A stretch of 64,000 nucleotides of DNA from Azospirillum brasilense (lineage in GTDB: Bacteria; Pseudomonadota; Alphaproteobacteria; Azospirillales; Azospirillaceae): positions 38,509 through 102,508 of the forward strand of contig NZ_VITH01000019.1 of the NCBI RefSeq assembly GCF_007827815.1. The letters are read 5' to 3'. The translations under genes and the position numbers were made by a program. The notes below the pieces were generated by a model that saw nothing but the letters and a program-made list of their open reading frames with translations, was not told the DNA's origin and did no database searches. The stretch's first letter is position 1. Every line of letters begins with the position of its first letter. This document shows, piece after piece, positions 53,004-62,832 of this stretch.

Positions 53004-53486
53004 ATGAAGAACCTGTTCGCCCACCTCATGGGCGACACCAAGCCGGCTGCGGCCACGCCGACCGCGCCGACCGCGTCGCCGGGGGTGTCCGCCCCGGAGA
53101 AGCCCGCCGCCGCGGCGCCGGCTGGGGAAACCTCTCAGGCCCCCGGAAACGGGGCCGCCGCGCCGCAGGCGTCCGCCGACGATGCGGCGGCCCGCGCCCG
53201 GCAGGACGAGCGCGCCCGTTGCGCGGCCATCTTCGCCGATCCCGCCGCCGCCGGCCGCGTCGCCATGGCCGCCACGCTGGCCTTCACCACCGACCTCTCC
53301 GCCGAACAGGCCGTCGCTGTCCTGAAGACGGCGCCAGCCGCGTCCGCCCCAGCCGCTCCGGCTGGAAACCCGTTCGCCACGGCGATGGGTGCGTTGGGCA
53401 ACCCCAGTGTCGGCACCGACACGTCGGGCGGGGACGGAGACGACCCCCAGGCCTTGGTCGCGCAGATCCTGAAAGCCGGCGCCTGA
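53004..53486 (+). CDS. Probable scaffold protein
   Basis: 160 residues, Ala/Pro-rich and low complexity (about 12-65), then a helical part (ARCAAIFADPAAAGRVAMAA). Position between the S49 protease and gpD-like gene matches lambda Nu3, but no sequence match is claimed. ATG 53004 follows GGAG; an ATG at 52992 overlapping the protease stop is an alternative. Confidence 0.65.
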   Translation: MKNLFAHLMGDTKPAAATPTAPTASPGVSAPEKPAAAAPAGETSQAPGNGAAAPQASADDAAARARQDERARCAAIFADPAAAGRVAMAATLAFTTDLSAEQAVAVLKTAPAASAPAAPAGNPFATAMGALGNPSVGTDTSGGDGDDPQALVAQILKAGA

Positions 53487-53517
53487 CGCCGGCTTTCGCC
53501 TTTTCTGGAGAACCACG

Positions 53518-53880
53518 ATGGGCATTTTCAAGCCGGGCGTCAGCTCGGAGAGCTACGCGCCGGACCTCCTGCTGGCCGGCGATTTCCCCCGCATGACCCG
53601 CAGCGTGACCCTGGTGTCCGGCCAGAACCTTGTCCGCGGAGCCGTCCTCGGCAAGATCACCGCGTCGGGCAAATACGTCCTCAGCGCCTCGGCGGCGTCC
53701 GATGGCTCGCAGACCCCGGTCGCCGTCCTGATGGACGACTGCGACGCCAGTGGCGGCGACAAGACGGTCGGCATCTACGAGAGCGGTGAATTCCTCGGCA
53801 CCGCGCTTACGCTCGGCGCCGGCCACACGCTGGCCTCCATCCGCGACGGCCTGCGCGACCTGAGCATCTACATCCGCTGA
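53518..53880 (+). CDS. Head decoration protein (lambda gpD family)
   Basis: 120 residues that cap the expanded capsid trimers and stabilise the packed head. LVSGQNLVRGAVLGKITASG (about 36-55) and the VAVLMDDCDASGGDKTVGIY stretch are typical of gpD/Psu-like decoration proteins. Upstream GGAGAACC gives the start. Confidence 0.9.
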   Translation: MGIFKPGVSSESYAPDLLLAGDFPRMTRSVTLVSGQNLVRGAVLGKITASGKYVLSASAASDGSQTPVAVLMDDCDASGGDKTVGIYESGEFLGTALTLGAGHTLASIRDGLRDLSIYIR

Positions 53881-53938
53881 CCGCCGGTCGGCCCCAGCCC
53901 TCGTGCGCCTCAGCGCCACGTCACAGGGAACGAGCATC

Positions 53939-54961
53939 ATGAATATCTACGATACCGCCGTCCTCAACGGCGTGGTGCAGAGCCTGAAGCGCCCGAAGGC
54001 CTTCCTGCTCAACACCGTCTTCGGCACCATCCAGACCGAGACGGCGGAACAGATCGCCGTGGACATCCTGATCGGCAACCGCCGCGTCGCGCCCTTCGTC
54101 TCGCCGCTGGTGGCCGGTAAGGTGCTGACTCAGGACGGCTTCACCACCAAGCTGTACAAGCCGGCCTACATCAAGCCGAAGTCGGTGGTTGATCCCAACC
54201 GCGCCTTCAAGCGTCAGGCCGGCGAGCAGATCGGCGGCACGCTGAACCCGCAGCAGCGGCTGATGGCCACCGTGCGCGGCATCATCGAGGACCACGCCGA
54301 CCAGATCACTCGCCGCCTGGAGCTGATGGCTGCCGAGGCCCTGCGGCTCAGTCAGGTGACCGTCACCGGCGAGGGCTTCGAGACCCAGGTCGTCAGCTTC
54401 GGCCGCAGCGCCGCCCTGACCGTCGCCCTCACCGGCACCGACAAGTGGAGCGACGCCGCCAGCACGCCGCTGGATGATCTGGAGGCGTGGGCCGAGCTGG
54501 TGCACAAGACCGAAGGCGCGGTCATCAACACCATCGTCATGGACTCGGATGCCTGGGCGGCCTTCCGCACGAACGCCCAGGTCCAGAAGCTGCTCGACAT
54601 CCGTCGCGCGGCGGGGACCCCGGTTGAACTCGGCCCCTCCACCTATGTCGGTGGCGCCCAGTTCAAGGGAAACATCGGCTCCTTCGATATCTGGGTCTAC
54701 AGCGAGTACTACGAAGACCCGGCCACCGGGACCTTGACGCCGCTGCTGCCCAGCGGCACGGTGCTGGGCTTCGGCCCGAACATCGAGGGCGTGCAGGCTT
54801 TCGGCGCCATCCGCGACGAGGCGGCGGGCCTGCAGGCGCTGCCGATCTTCGTCAAGAGCTGGGTGCAGGAGGACCCGAGCGCCCGTTTCGTCATGAGCCA
54901 GTCGGCGCCGCTGGTGTACCCGCGCCGCCCGAACGGCTCCTTCGCCGCCACCGTGCTGTAA
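53939..54961 (+). CDS. Major capsid protein (lambda gpE family)
   Basis: 340 residues with the HK97 fold. Segments VSPLVAGKVLTQDGFTTKLY (about 51-70 region), KSVVDPNRAFKRQAGEQIGG and FVKSWVQEDPSARFVMSQSA (near the C-terminus) are diagnostic for gpE-like capsid proteins. ATG 53939 starts conserved sequence. Confidence 0.94.
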   Translation: MNIYDTAVLNGVVQSLKRPKAFLLNTVFGTIQTETAEQIAVDILIGNRRVAPFVSPLVAGKVLTQDGFTTKLYKPAYIKPKSVVDPNRAFKRQAGEQIGGTLNPQQRLMATVRGIIEDHADQITRRLELMAAEALRLSQVTVTGEGFETQVVSFGRSAALTVALTGTDKWSDAASTPLDDLEAWAELVHKTEGAVINTIVMDSDAWAAFRTNAQVQKLLDIRRAAGTPVELGPSTYVGGAQFKGNIGSFDIWVYSEYYEDPATGTLTPLLPSGTVLGFGPNIEGVQAFGAIRDEAAGLQALPIFVKSWVQEDPSARFVMSQSAPLVYPRRPNGSFAATVL

Positions 54962-54973
54962 GGAGGGCCGGCC

Positions 54974-55168
54974 ATGAAGATCCTCACACTCATCTCCGTG
55001 AAGCACGACAAGAAGCTCCATGCGCCCGGAACGGAACTCGACGTGCCCCCCGGCCTCGCCAAGGAACTGATCGAGAGCGGCTGCGCCGAGAGGGTTCTGG
55101 TCGATCCGCCGCCGACCGCCGATGAAGCGGAGACCGGCAAGCCCACCCCGACGAAGGCCAAGGCGTAG
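54974..55168 (+). CDS. Small head-tail region protein
   Basis: 64 residues: a beta-rich N-terminus (LTLISVKHDKKLHAPGTELD) and a helix LAKELIESGCAERV, then a basic/acidic tail. Proteins of this kind commonly follow the capsid gene in alphaproteobacterial siphophages. AAGGAGGG precedes the ATG. Function unknown. Confidence 0.7.
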   Translation: MKILTLISVKHDKKLHAPGTELDVPPGLAKELIESGCAERVLVDPPPTADEAETGKPTPTKAKA

Positions 55169-55234
55169 CCTCCACCACAGCGCGGCGAGCGGAAGCGGTT
55201 TGCGGGCCGCTTTTGCTCGCCTGGAGGACTGCCG

Positions 55235-55540
55235 ATGCCCACCCCTTTCCAACGCATGCTCGATAGTGCCTTCCGTCGGCACGGAATCGACGCCGTCTAT
55301 ACCCCGCCCCGCGGCGGCTCTCCGGTGCCGTGCCGCGCCTCCTTCACCCATGGCGACCGGAACTGGCGCTACCAGGACGCCGGCGTCTCCACCCCGGCCC
55401 GCATCGCCGAGGTGCGGGCGTCGGAGGTCCCGTTGATGGAGGAAGAGGGCACCCTGGCCATCGGCGGGCGGACCTACGTCATCGCCAACGCCACCCAGCC
55501 GGACGCCGACCGGCTGCTGTGGCGCCTGGAGCTGCAGTGA
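55235..55540 (+). CDS. Head-tail joining protein (FII-like)
   Basis: 101 residues, beta-rich (GTLAIGGRTYVIANATQPDA), in the position of lambda FII, which seals the head and binds the tail. CTGGAGG precedes the ATG. Family assignment rests mainly on size, position and beta content. Confidence 0.65.
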   Translation: MPTPFQRMLDSAFRRHGIDAVYTPPRGGSPVPCRASFTHGDRNWRYQDAGVSTPARIAEVRASEVPLMEEEGTLAIGGRTYVIANATQPDADRLLWRLELQ

Positions 55541-56001
55541 TGCCGACCTCCATCCGCGAACAGGTGCTCGCCGCCTTCGAAACGCTGCTCGGCACCGTCA
55601 CCGCGCCGAACGTGCCCAGCACCGTCACCGTCTACCGCGGGCGTCGGAAGGCGGTCCCCGAAACCAACCTGCCGGCGCTGGTGATGCAGGCCTCCATCAT
55701 CTCCCAGGACCAGTTCAACGCCGGGGCGGTGCGCAACCTGGAGCGCGTGGCCGTCTCGGCGCTGGTGAAGGAGTCCACCGACGCCGCGCTTGACCAAGCG
55801 CTTGCCGACGTCTCCGCCGCCGTCCAGAGGGCCGTCGAGGCGGACCCGACGCTGGGCGGGCTGGCGGTGGACACAAACCTCAGCGAAGCCGACCAAGCCA
55901 CGGCCAACGACGAGGGCATCGGCGGCATCGGCGAGGCCTTCCTGGCCTTCACCGTCGAGTTCTGGACCCGCCCCGGCGATCCCTACACCGCGGCGCCCTG
56001 A
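55540..56001 (+). CDS. Minor tail protein (gpU-like)
   Basis: 153 residues. Start (SIREQVLAAFETLLGTVTAP) and the closing EAFLAFTVEFWTRPGDPYTA resemble tail-terminator proteins of the lambda U/Z type. TGATG overlap with the previous gene. Assignment by pattern and position. Confidence 0.65.
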   Translation: MPTSIREQVLAAFETLLGTVTAPNVPSTVTVYRGRRKAVPETNLPALVMQASIISQDQFNAGAVRNLERVAVSALVKESTDAALDQALADVSAAVQRAVEADPTLGGLAVDTNLSEADQATANDEGIGGIGEAFLAFTVEFWTRPGDPYTAAP

Positions 56002-56026
56002 CCACACCCCACACACTGAGGACACC

Positions 56027-56284
56027 ATGAACATCCCGGCCCATCGGGCGGCGGCGGTGGAGCCGACGCCTGCCGATACCTTCGTGATGAGCGAGGACGG
56101 CAAGACGGTCATCAACCTGACCGAACAGGAACGCGCGGCCCGCGGCGCAGCCGAGCAGGCGGAGCGCGAAGAGCCGAAGTCCGAAGCGGAGCCCGCGCCG
56201 GATGCCGCGCCCCCCGCCGATCTGCTGAAGCCGGCCAAGGCCGCCGGGGCGGGCAAGGCCACCACCCAGACGAAGGAGGCCTAA
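56027..56284 (+). CDS. Small hypothetical tail-region protein
   Basis: 85 residues, Ala/Glu/Pro/Lys-rich with little predicted structure except TFVMSEDGKTVINLTEQERA. It sits 3 nt before the tail tube gene. Function unknown. Confidence 0.55.
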   Translation: MNIPAHRAAAVEPTPADTFVMSEDGKTVINLTEQERAARGAAEQAEREEPKSEAEPAPDAAPPADLLKPAKAAGAGKATTQTKEA

Positions 56285-56287
56285 GCC

Positions 56288-57445
56288 ATGGCGCTTCGCA
56301 CCCGCAATCAGGCCCTTCTGGCCAAGATCGAGACGACCGAAGGCGTCGATGCTGCGCCGGTCCCCGGCACTGATGCCGTTCTGATCGAAAACCTCCAGCA
56401 CAGCTACAACCCGAATATCATTCAGACCAACGAGCACACCGGTAGCCTGGACAGTCGCGGCCCCATCGCGGGCGGCATGACGGTCCAGGTCACCTTTGAC
56501 GTGTTTCTCAAGGGGTCGGGAGCGCCGGGCACCGCCCCGGAGTGGGGCAAGCTTTTGCGCGCTTGCGGCTGGGCGGAGACGATCACCTCCACTGCCATCC
56601 CGGCCGCTCCGGAGGCCTGCGCGGCGGGCGGCACCACCACGACGGCGGTGTTGGGCACCTCCGCCGGCACCACGGCGCAGATGTACCGCGGCATGCCCAT
56701 CGTGTTCACGAACACGGTGACCGGAACGTCCTTCATCACGGATTACACCGCGGGGAAGACGGCGACCCTCGCCGATACGATGTCCGGCGCCATCGTCGCC
56801 ACCACCTCCTACCAGATCCCGGTGAACGTCCGATATTCCCCGGCCTCGATCAACATCCCGTCCGTGACGCTCTACTCCTACCGGGACGGCAAACTCCTCA
56901 AGGTGACCGGCGCTCGCGGCACCGCCACTCTGGAGTTCACCAGCGGCGGAGTCGGGCGGATGCGCTGCACCTTCACCGGCATGTTCGGTTCGCAGACCGA
57001 CACCCCGGTGCCGGCCCACTCTACGATGCCCACCGACAGCACCCGCCCGCCGATCTGGAAGGGCGGGCGGGCGTTGGTCAACCGGTCCAAGGCGGCGATG
57101 GCCTCACTGTCCGTAGACTTCGGCAACCAGATGACCAACCCGGACAACCCGAACGCGGCGGAGGGCTACGATCCGGCCATCATCACCGCGCGCAACATGA
57201 CCGGCTCCTGCGACCCGCTGGAGGAGCTGGTGGCGACGCGCGACGCCATCGCCGATTTCCGGGCCGGCAACGCCCAGCCCATCGGCCTCAGCTACGGCGC
57301 CGTCGCTGGGAACCGCGTCGGCCTAACCATCCCGGCGGGCACCTACACCAACGTCCAGCCCGGCGACCGCGGCGGCCTCGCCACGCAGGGGCTGCAGTTC
57401 GCTTGCACCGGCCAGGACGCCGGCGCCTTCCTCACCCTGTACTGA
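56288..57445 (+). CDS. Major tail tube protein
   Basis: 385 residues. The N-terminus (ALRTRNQALLAKIETTEGVD) and GSLDSRGPIAGGMTVQVTFD strand pattern are those of phage tail tube proteins; the C-terminal part (about 280-385) is Gly-rich beta. It is longer than lambda gpV, with an extra central domain. It forms the long tail tube around the tape measure. Confidence 0.85.
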   Translation: MALRTRNQALLAKIETTEGVDAAPVPGTDAVLIENLQHSYNPNIIQTNEHTGSLDSRGPIAGGMTVQVTFDVFLKGSGAPGTAPEWGKLLRACGWAETITSTAIPAAPEACAAGGTTTTAVLGTSAGTTAQMYRGMPIVFTNTVTGTSFITDYTAGKTATLADTMSGAIVATTSYQIPVNVRYSPASINIPSVTLYSYRDGKLLKVTGARGTATLEFTSGGVGRMRCTFTGMFGSQTDTPVPAHSTMPTDSTRPPIWKGGRALVNRSKAAMASLSVDFGNQMTNPDNPNAAEGYDPAIITARNMTGSCDPLEELVATRDAIADFRAGNAQPIGLSYGAVAGNRVGLTIPAGTYTNVQPGDRGGLATQGLQFACTGQDAGAFLTLY

Positions 57446-57558
57446 CGAACCCCGGCCCGGCACCGGGCAACCGATCGGCTTCGGCCGATGGGGCGCAACA
57501 GCGCAGCGGGTGGCGATGTCGGCGCCACCCGCATCCCTCAACCGACATGAGGTCCACA

Positions 57559-58347
57559 ATGCTTCCCGTCTCCGCCAAGGACGTGATCCGCTTCACGCCC
57601 GTTCTCGACCGTATCGACCTTCTCCGGAAACTGCAGGCTCTGGCGGACACCGACGAGGCCCGTGCCGCCTTTGCCGACCTGATCGTCAAGGCGCAGAACG
57701 AAGCCGACGCCAAGCCGCAGCCGGTCTACCTGCTGACCGTGCCGAGCTATCTCCAGCGCGCCGCGTGGCGCCGCGACGTCCGCGCCGCCGGTGCGATGTA
57801 TCCGGGCGACGCCGAGCTGTTCCGGGCGCTGCGGGACGACCTGCGCGCCTGTGCGCCGGTCAACCTGGACGACCTGCTGGCCGTCGTGGACGAAGCGGAG
57901 GCGGCATCCGACGGCGAGGTGGACCCCGAGGCGGTGGAGCGGCTGGGCGAGATCGACCGCCTCGCCCGCGCGCTGGGGCGCCGCTACGCCGCCCTGGAGG
58001 GCGACCGCGAGTTCTACCTGTCGGTGTCGCCGATCATCGCAGCCCGTCACTTCCTGCTGGGGTGGGAGGGCGTCAAGGCGGAGGACGGCGGCGATGCCCC
58101 GTTCGAGCGGCGCGGCGGACTGACCACCGACGAAACGCTGCAGCACCTGGACGAGCGGGAACTGCGCGCGGTGGGCGTCAAGATCATCGGCCTGATGCGC
58201 GTCGGGAAGGATCAGGAAAAAAACTCCGTCTCGCCGTCGCAGTCGCACGACGGCCGGAAGCCTTCCCCGACGGAGACGAAGCTCCTGACGGAAGCGAATG
58301 GGACCTCTTCGGCGAGCGGTACCGGCGGAACCCCCGCTACCTGCTGA
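57559..58347 (+). CDS. Tail assembly chaperone, zero-frame product (G-like)
   Basis: 262 residues. It follows the tube gene and precedes the tape measure, the position of lambda G. Sequence is helical with an acidic centre (AEAASDGEVDPEAVERLGEI). ATG 57559 has GAGGTC upstream; ATG 57547 is an alternative. A slippery heptamer at 58217-58223 allows entry into the -1 frame, so this is the shorter of two products, extending about 40 residues past the slip. Confidence 0.78.
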   Translation: MLPVSAKDVIRFTPVLDRIDLLRKLQALADTDEARAAFADLIVKAQNEADAKPQPVYLLTVPSYLQRAAWRRDVRAAGAMYPGDAELFRALRDDLRACAPVNLDDLLAVVDEAEAASDGEVDPEAVERLGEIDRLARALGRRYAALEGDREFYLSVSPIIAARHFLLGWEGVKAEDGGDAPFERRGGLTTDETLQHLDERELRAVGVKIIGLMRVGKDQEKNSVSPSQSHDGRKPSPTETKLLTEANGTSSASGTGGTPATC

Positions 58348-58550
58348 GCGAGGGGGATTGGGAGATGGTGCGGCTCTGGCGGGCCTTCCGGCCGGCGCCG
58401 GGGCGCATCGGCGGCATGGCGGCCGGTGTGGTGCCGGTGACCGGCCATCTCCCCGAGGCGGGCGGCTACGGCGAACAGGCCGCGATCATGCTGGACGCCT
58501 TCGAGGTCATGAGCCGGGCCGAGGCGGAGTTGGTGGAGGGCGAGTCATGA
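58217..58550 (+). CDS. Tail assembly chaperone, -1 frameshift extension (GT-like)
   Basis: In the zero frame GAA-AAA-AAC contains the classical heptamer A_AAA_AAC. After a -1 slip the frame reads LRLAVAVARRPEAFPDGDEA, then EWDLFGERYRRNPRYLLSEG, and stops at 58548-58550. The next gene starts on that stop (ATGA). The extension has clear coding character and would be attached to the first 222 or so residues of the chaperone, as in lambda gpGT. Confidence 0.8.
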
Positions 58551-59212
58551 TGATCGTCGGGCGCATCCAGGGCGACCTGAAGGGGCTGTTGAACGAGCGG
58601 ATCGGCGAGATCGCCGACGCCGCCCGCGCGGCGGTCCGCGGCGCTTCGGAACGTCTGCAAGCCGATCTGCGCGCTCAGGTCCGCGGCGCCGGCCTCGGGA
58701 TCGGGCTGGAAAAGGCGTGGCGCCTCGACCTCTACCCGAAGAGCGGGCGGAAGACGCTGCGCCCGGCCGGCCTCGTCTACTCGAAGGCCACCCGCCTCCA
58801 CGACGCCTTCGACGCCGGCGAGACGGTGCGGGCGAAGGGCGGGAAGTGGCTGGCGATCCCGCTGGAGGCGGCGAAACAGGCCGGCTTCGACCGCAGTTCG
58901 GAGCGGGACGACCTGACCGCCCGCCGCCCGGGCCCGGTGCCGGCGAAGTGGTCCAACGTCTCCGCCGCCGAATCACGCTTCGGCAAGCTCCAGTTCGTTC
59001 CGATCAACGGTGGTCGGCGCGCGCTCCTGGTGGCGGACGGCAAGGCCCGCGGCGACGTGCTGGCCCGAGGCGGCGCCGGGCGCGCCACTTCGATCCCGCT
59101 CTTCCTCCTCGTCCGGCAGACCCGCGGGCGGAAGCTCCTCGACATCAGCGGCGCCGCCCAGCGGGCGCAAGCCCAACTCGCCGCCAACCTCTCCAACATC
59201 ATCGGACGGTAG
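58547..59212 (+). CDS. DUF6441-like tail protein
   Basis: 221 residues. The sequence (VGRIQGDLKGLLNERIGEIA, ASERLQADLRAQVRGAGLG, and KLLDISGAAQRAQAQLAANL at the end) matches a DUF6441-type phage protein found beside tape-measure genes, probably a minor tail component. Start overlaps the frameshift-product stop by 4 nt. Confidence 0.78.
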   Translation: MMIVGRIQGDLKGLLNERIGEIADAARAAVRGASERLQADLRAQVRGAGLGIGLEKAWRLDLYPKSGRKTLRPAGLVYSKATRLHDAFDAGETVRAKGGKWLAIPLEAAKQAGFDRSSERDDLTARRPGPVPAKWSNVSAAESRFGKLQFVPINGGRRALLVADGKARGDVLARGGAGRATSIPLFLLVRQTRGRKLLDISGAAQRAQAQLAANLSNIIGR

Positions 59213-59214
59213 CC

Positions 59215-62200
59215 ATGGCCGAAAAGAAAGTCAGCGTGCGCCTGGCCGTCGAAGCCGACCGCCTGGACGAGACCAAGCGCAAGCTGGAGGAGCTGGGCGT
59301 CGCCATCAAGAGCATCGGCAACGACAACAGCCCGGAGAAGCTGCGCCGCCAGTTCGAAGCCCTGGAAGGCCGTCTCGACCCGGTGTCGCGCGCCACGCAG
59401 CGGCTTGCCCGCGATCAGGCGACGCTAAACAGCGCCCTGGCCTCCCGAGCGGTCAGCGAGCAACGCTACACCGAGTTGATGGCCATCTCCCAGCAGGCTC
59501 ACGACCGGATGATTGCCGGGCAGACCGCGGCGGCGGCGAGCAGCGGCCAGTTCAAGGGCGCTCTCGGCAACCTCGGGCTCCAGCTCCAGGACGTGACGGT
59601 ACAGGCCCAGATGGGCACCTCCGCTTTCATCATCCTGGCGCAGCAGGGGCCGCAGATCGCCTCCGCCTTCGGCCCGGCCGGTATCGCGATTGGTACGGTG
59701 GTGGCCATCGCCTCCGTCGCGGCGGGGGTGATTTTTGGGCTTGGTAAGACGGCCGATGACACGGCCACCGCTTTCAACGACTACGGCAAGGCCCTGGAGT
59801 TCACGGCCAAGCTGCAGGACGAGCTTGCGCGGGCGACCCGCGGGCAAGCGGACGCGATGGAAGCGGAGAAACGCAACATCATCGAGGTCCGCAAGGAGGC
59901 TTTGCGACTGGCAGAAGCGCGCCTGCTGGCCGCTCGCGCCGCCGCCACGGACGAGGAAGGCGACGGGCTCCACACCGGCAGCGGCATCAGCCAGAGCGCC
60001 CGGCAGTCGGCCACCAACCGTCTCGAAGGGCGGTGGAAGTCCCTGCGCGATGAGCTGGAGATCCTGAAGGCGAGCGCCGGCGACTACAACGGCGTGGTCG
60101 ACCGCATGGTTCAGCAAAACCAGCGCGCGGCGACGGGTGTTACGACGCTGGACGAGGAAATCACCAAAGCCCGCCAGGGGATCGTCGAGCAGACGAAGGC
60201 GCTGGGGCTGGAGGCGGACACCTTCGGCAAGTCCAACGCGGAGAAGCTGCGCGCGACCCTGACGCAGCAGATGCTGGCCAGGGAGTACAAGACCAGCGCC
60301 GACCAGTTGAGCGAGGCGACGAAACGGACGATCAACGATGCCGTCGCCCAGCAGGAGCGCATCGACAAGCTGGAGGCGCAGAAAAAGGCCCAGGAGGAGG
60401 CGACGCGGGCCGGCGAGCAGGCCTCCCGCCACGCCGAGCAAGAAGAGCGCAAGCGCCAGCAGGCGTTGCGGACGGCGGACATTTACGTCGACCGGCTGCG
60501 GGGCGAGTCCGATGGCCTGAAGCTGACGGAGCGCGAGCGCTTCATCGCCAACAAGGCGTTGGAGCTTGAGCACCAGTTGCGTGGCAAGCTGTCGCCGGAC
60601 GTGCTGGCGGAATACATCCGGCAGGTGGAGTACGAGGCCGGCGCGCTCTACGACGTCACCGATGCCCGCAAGAAGAAGACCAAGGCCGACGAGGAGGCGG
60701 CCCGCGCGCTTGAGGCTTACCAGCGCGAGGTGCAGACCGTCGCCACGGACATCGCCCGCGACTGGTCGGAAACCCTCTACGACAGCATCGTCCTGAAGGA
60801 CAAGCGCGCGTCCATCGTGGACAGCTTCCGCGACCTGTTCAAGCGGATCGCCATTGAGGCGATCAAGGCGCAGATCGTCCTGCCGATCACCACGGCGATC
60901 GTCGGGAGCGTGCCCGGGCTGTTCGGCATCCAGGCGCCGGGGAAGCCGGGTGCTGCCCAAGGCGCCGCGGGCGGGACCGGCGTCGGCGTCAGCGACGCCA
61001 TCGGTCTCGGCAGCCTGCTCACCGGGGCCGGCGGCTCGTCCATCGGGCAGGGCATTGTGTCCGGCGCGTCGGAACTGGCCTTCGAACTCACCGGGTCGGC
61101 GGGTCTTGCCCAGGCGCTTGGCCTGGGCATCCAGGCCACCCCATGGGGCATCATCGGCGGGATCGGCGCGAACCTGCTCGGCCTGGGCAGCAAGAATCCG
61201 TTCGTCAGCGGCGCGGGGGGCTTGGTTGGCGGCATCGCCGGCGGAGCGCTCGGCGCCACCTCGCTCGGCACGCTTCTGGGCGCGGCCGGGGGGCCGATCG
61301 GGGCCATTGCCGGCGCGTTCCTGGGCACGGCGGCGACCGGACTGTTCCCGGAGGACCGGAACCTCCCCTGGGGGCAGTTCGCGTCCATCGGTGGCCGGCA
61401 AAGCGCCTTGGAGGCGCTGGATGGCTACGACACGTCGGCGCTTGGGCAGGCCGGTACACAGGCGCTCGCCACGCTGCAGGCCTTGGCGGGGGCGGCAAAA
61501 ATCCCGGTGTCCAGCTTGCCGCTGGGCGGCATCGGCTTCAACCAGGAAACCCGTGGCAACCTTGGCCCTGGCTACTACAGCTTCATCGGCGGGGGTGGTT
61601 TCGAAGCTCGGTCGGCGAAGTCGTTCGGGACGGCGGAGGAGGCGGTGGCCGACTTCATCGCGCGCAGCCTGGAGAACGCCGACCTGTCGGCCACCTCCGA
61701 GAATGTGCGGAAGGTGCTCGACCGCGGCGTGCTCGACGGGCTGGACCGGCTCCTGTCCGACCTGCAACTGGCGGCGACGGACTTCGCCACGGCCTTCTCG
61801 TCGGTCGGTCAGGCGCAGCCGGATCAGGTCGCGGCCTCCATCACGACGGTCGCACAGTCGTTCGTCACCATGCGGGACCGCGCCGAGCAGCTCGGCCTGT
61901 CTGTGGACGGCCTATCCGCCAGCGTGAAGGGCGCCACCGACCGGGTGCTGGACTCCGCCATCCGGCAGGCCAACGGGACGGGCTTCATCGATCAGGCGTT
62001 GGGCATCCGGGCGACCTTCACCCAGGTCGGGCAACAGCTTCTCTCCACCGGGCAGAGCGGCGACAAGGCCATCCAGCTCTACGGCGCGCAGATGTCCGCC
62101 CTGGTCAACAGTCTGGGCGACGACGAGAACGCCGTGAAGAACCTGACCTTCCTCGCCGACGCCATGCACGGCGTGGACGACGTGGCGGAGAGCTTTGCCC

Positions 62201-62832
62201 GGCTCCGGATCGAGCAGCTGAAGACCAAGCTCGCGACGGACCAGCAAGCCGCGTCGATGGCCAAGCTCACGTCGCAGGCGGGCAGCCTGACGGACTGGCT
62301 GAACGGTCAGGCCCTTGGGGACGGCTCTTCCCTGTCGCCGGTCGCCAAGATGGCGGAGGCCGAGCGGCAGTGGGACGCGGCCCTGAAGAAGACCCGCGAG
62401 ACGGGCGACGTCTCCTACGCCACCAAGGCGTCGGAGACCCTGCTGTCGGCGTCCCGGCCGGTGCTGGTCCTGGGCACCGAGGCCTACAGCCAGCGGGAAG
62501 ATTGGATCACCTCCACGCTGCGCAATTTGGGGCACGAGCTGGGCCTGCCCGGCTTCAAGACGGGCGGTTCCTTCGAGGTCGGCGGCTGGGGTGGCGTGGA
62601 TAGCACCCTGGTCCGGTTCATGGCCACGCCGGGTGAGCGGGTCACGGTCACGCGGCCCGACCAGCAGGCGCAGGGCCAAGCGACTGTGGTGCGCGACAAC
62701 GCCGACATCGTGCGGGCGCTGTCGCAGATGGTCGGCGTTCTGCGGGGCGAACTGCAAGCCGTGCGGGCGGAACTGGCCGGCCTGAAGGGCGAGCAGCGGA
62801 TAGGCGCGAACCTCAAGCTGGTGGGTGGCTGA
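59215..62832 (+). CDS. Tail length tape-measure protein
   Basis: 1205 residues that set tail length and help DNA entry. The N-terminal third is helical/coiled (KRKLEELGVAIKSIGNDNSP), with hydrophobic segments around residues 150-180 (IAIGTVVAIASVAAGVIFGL) and a Gly/Ala-rich hydrophobic region (about 565-710), typical of tape measures. The C-terminal part ends near LGLPGFKTGGSFEVGGWGGV. Only one nucleotide overlaps the next gene. Confidence 0.92.
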   Translation: MAEKKVSVRLAVEADRLDETKRKLEELGVAIKSIGNDNSPEKLRRQFEALEGRLDPVSRATQRLARDQATLNSALASRAVSEQRYTELMAISQQAHDRMIAGQTAAAASSGQFKGALGNLGLQLQDVTVQAQMGTSAFIILAQQGPQIASAFGPAGIAIGTVVAIASVAAGVIFGLGKTADDTATAFNDYGKALEFTAKLQDELARATRGQADAMEAEKRNIIEVRKEALRLAEARLLAARAAATDEEGDGLHTGSGISQSARQSATNRLEGRWKSLRDELEILKASAGDYNGVVDRMVQQNQRAATGVTTLDEEITKARQGIVEQTKALGLEADTFGKSNAEKLRATLTQQMLAREYKTSADQLSEATKRTINDAVAQQERIDKLEAQKKAQEEATRAGEQASRHAEQEERKRQQALRTADIYVDRLRGESDGLKLTERERFIANKALELEHQLRGKLSPDVLAEYIRQVEYEAGALYDVTDARKKKTKADEEAARALEAYQREVQTVATDIARDWSETLYDSIVLKDKRASIVDSFRDLFKRIAIEAIKAQIVLPITTAIVGSVPGLFGIQAPGKPGAAQGAAGGTGVGVSDAIGLGSLLTGAGGSSIGQGIVSGASELAFELTGSAGLAQALGLGIQATPWGIIGGIGANLLGLGSKNPFVSGAGGLVGGIAGGALGATSLGTLLGAAGGPIGAIAGAFLGTAATGLFPEDRNLPWGQFASIGGRQSALEALDGYDTSALGQAGTQALATLQALAGAAKIPVSSLPLGGIGFNQETRGNLGPGYYSFIGGGGFEARSAKSFGTAEEAVADFIARSLENADLSATSENVRKVLDRGVLDGLDRLLSDLQLAATDFATAFSSVGQAQPDQVAASITTVAQSFVTMRDRAEQLGLSVDGLSASVKGATDRVLDSAIRQANGTGFIDQALGIRATFTQVGQQLLSTGQSGDKAIQLYGAQMSALVNSLGDDENAVKNLTFLADAMHGVDDVAESFARLRIEQLKTKLATDQQAASMAKLTSQAGSLTDWLNGQALGDGSSLSPVAKMAEAERQWDAALKKTRETGDVSYATKASETLLSASRPVLVLGTEAYSQREDWITSTLRNLGHELGLPGFKTGGSFEVGGWGGVDSTLVRFMATPGERVTVTRPDQQAQGQATVVRDNADIVRALSQMVGVLRGELQAVRAELAGLKGEQRIGANLKLVGG

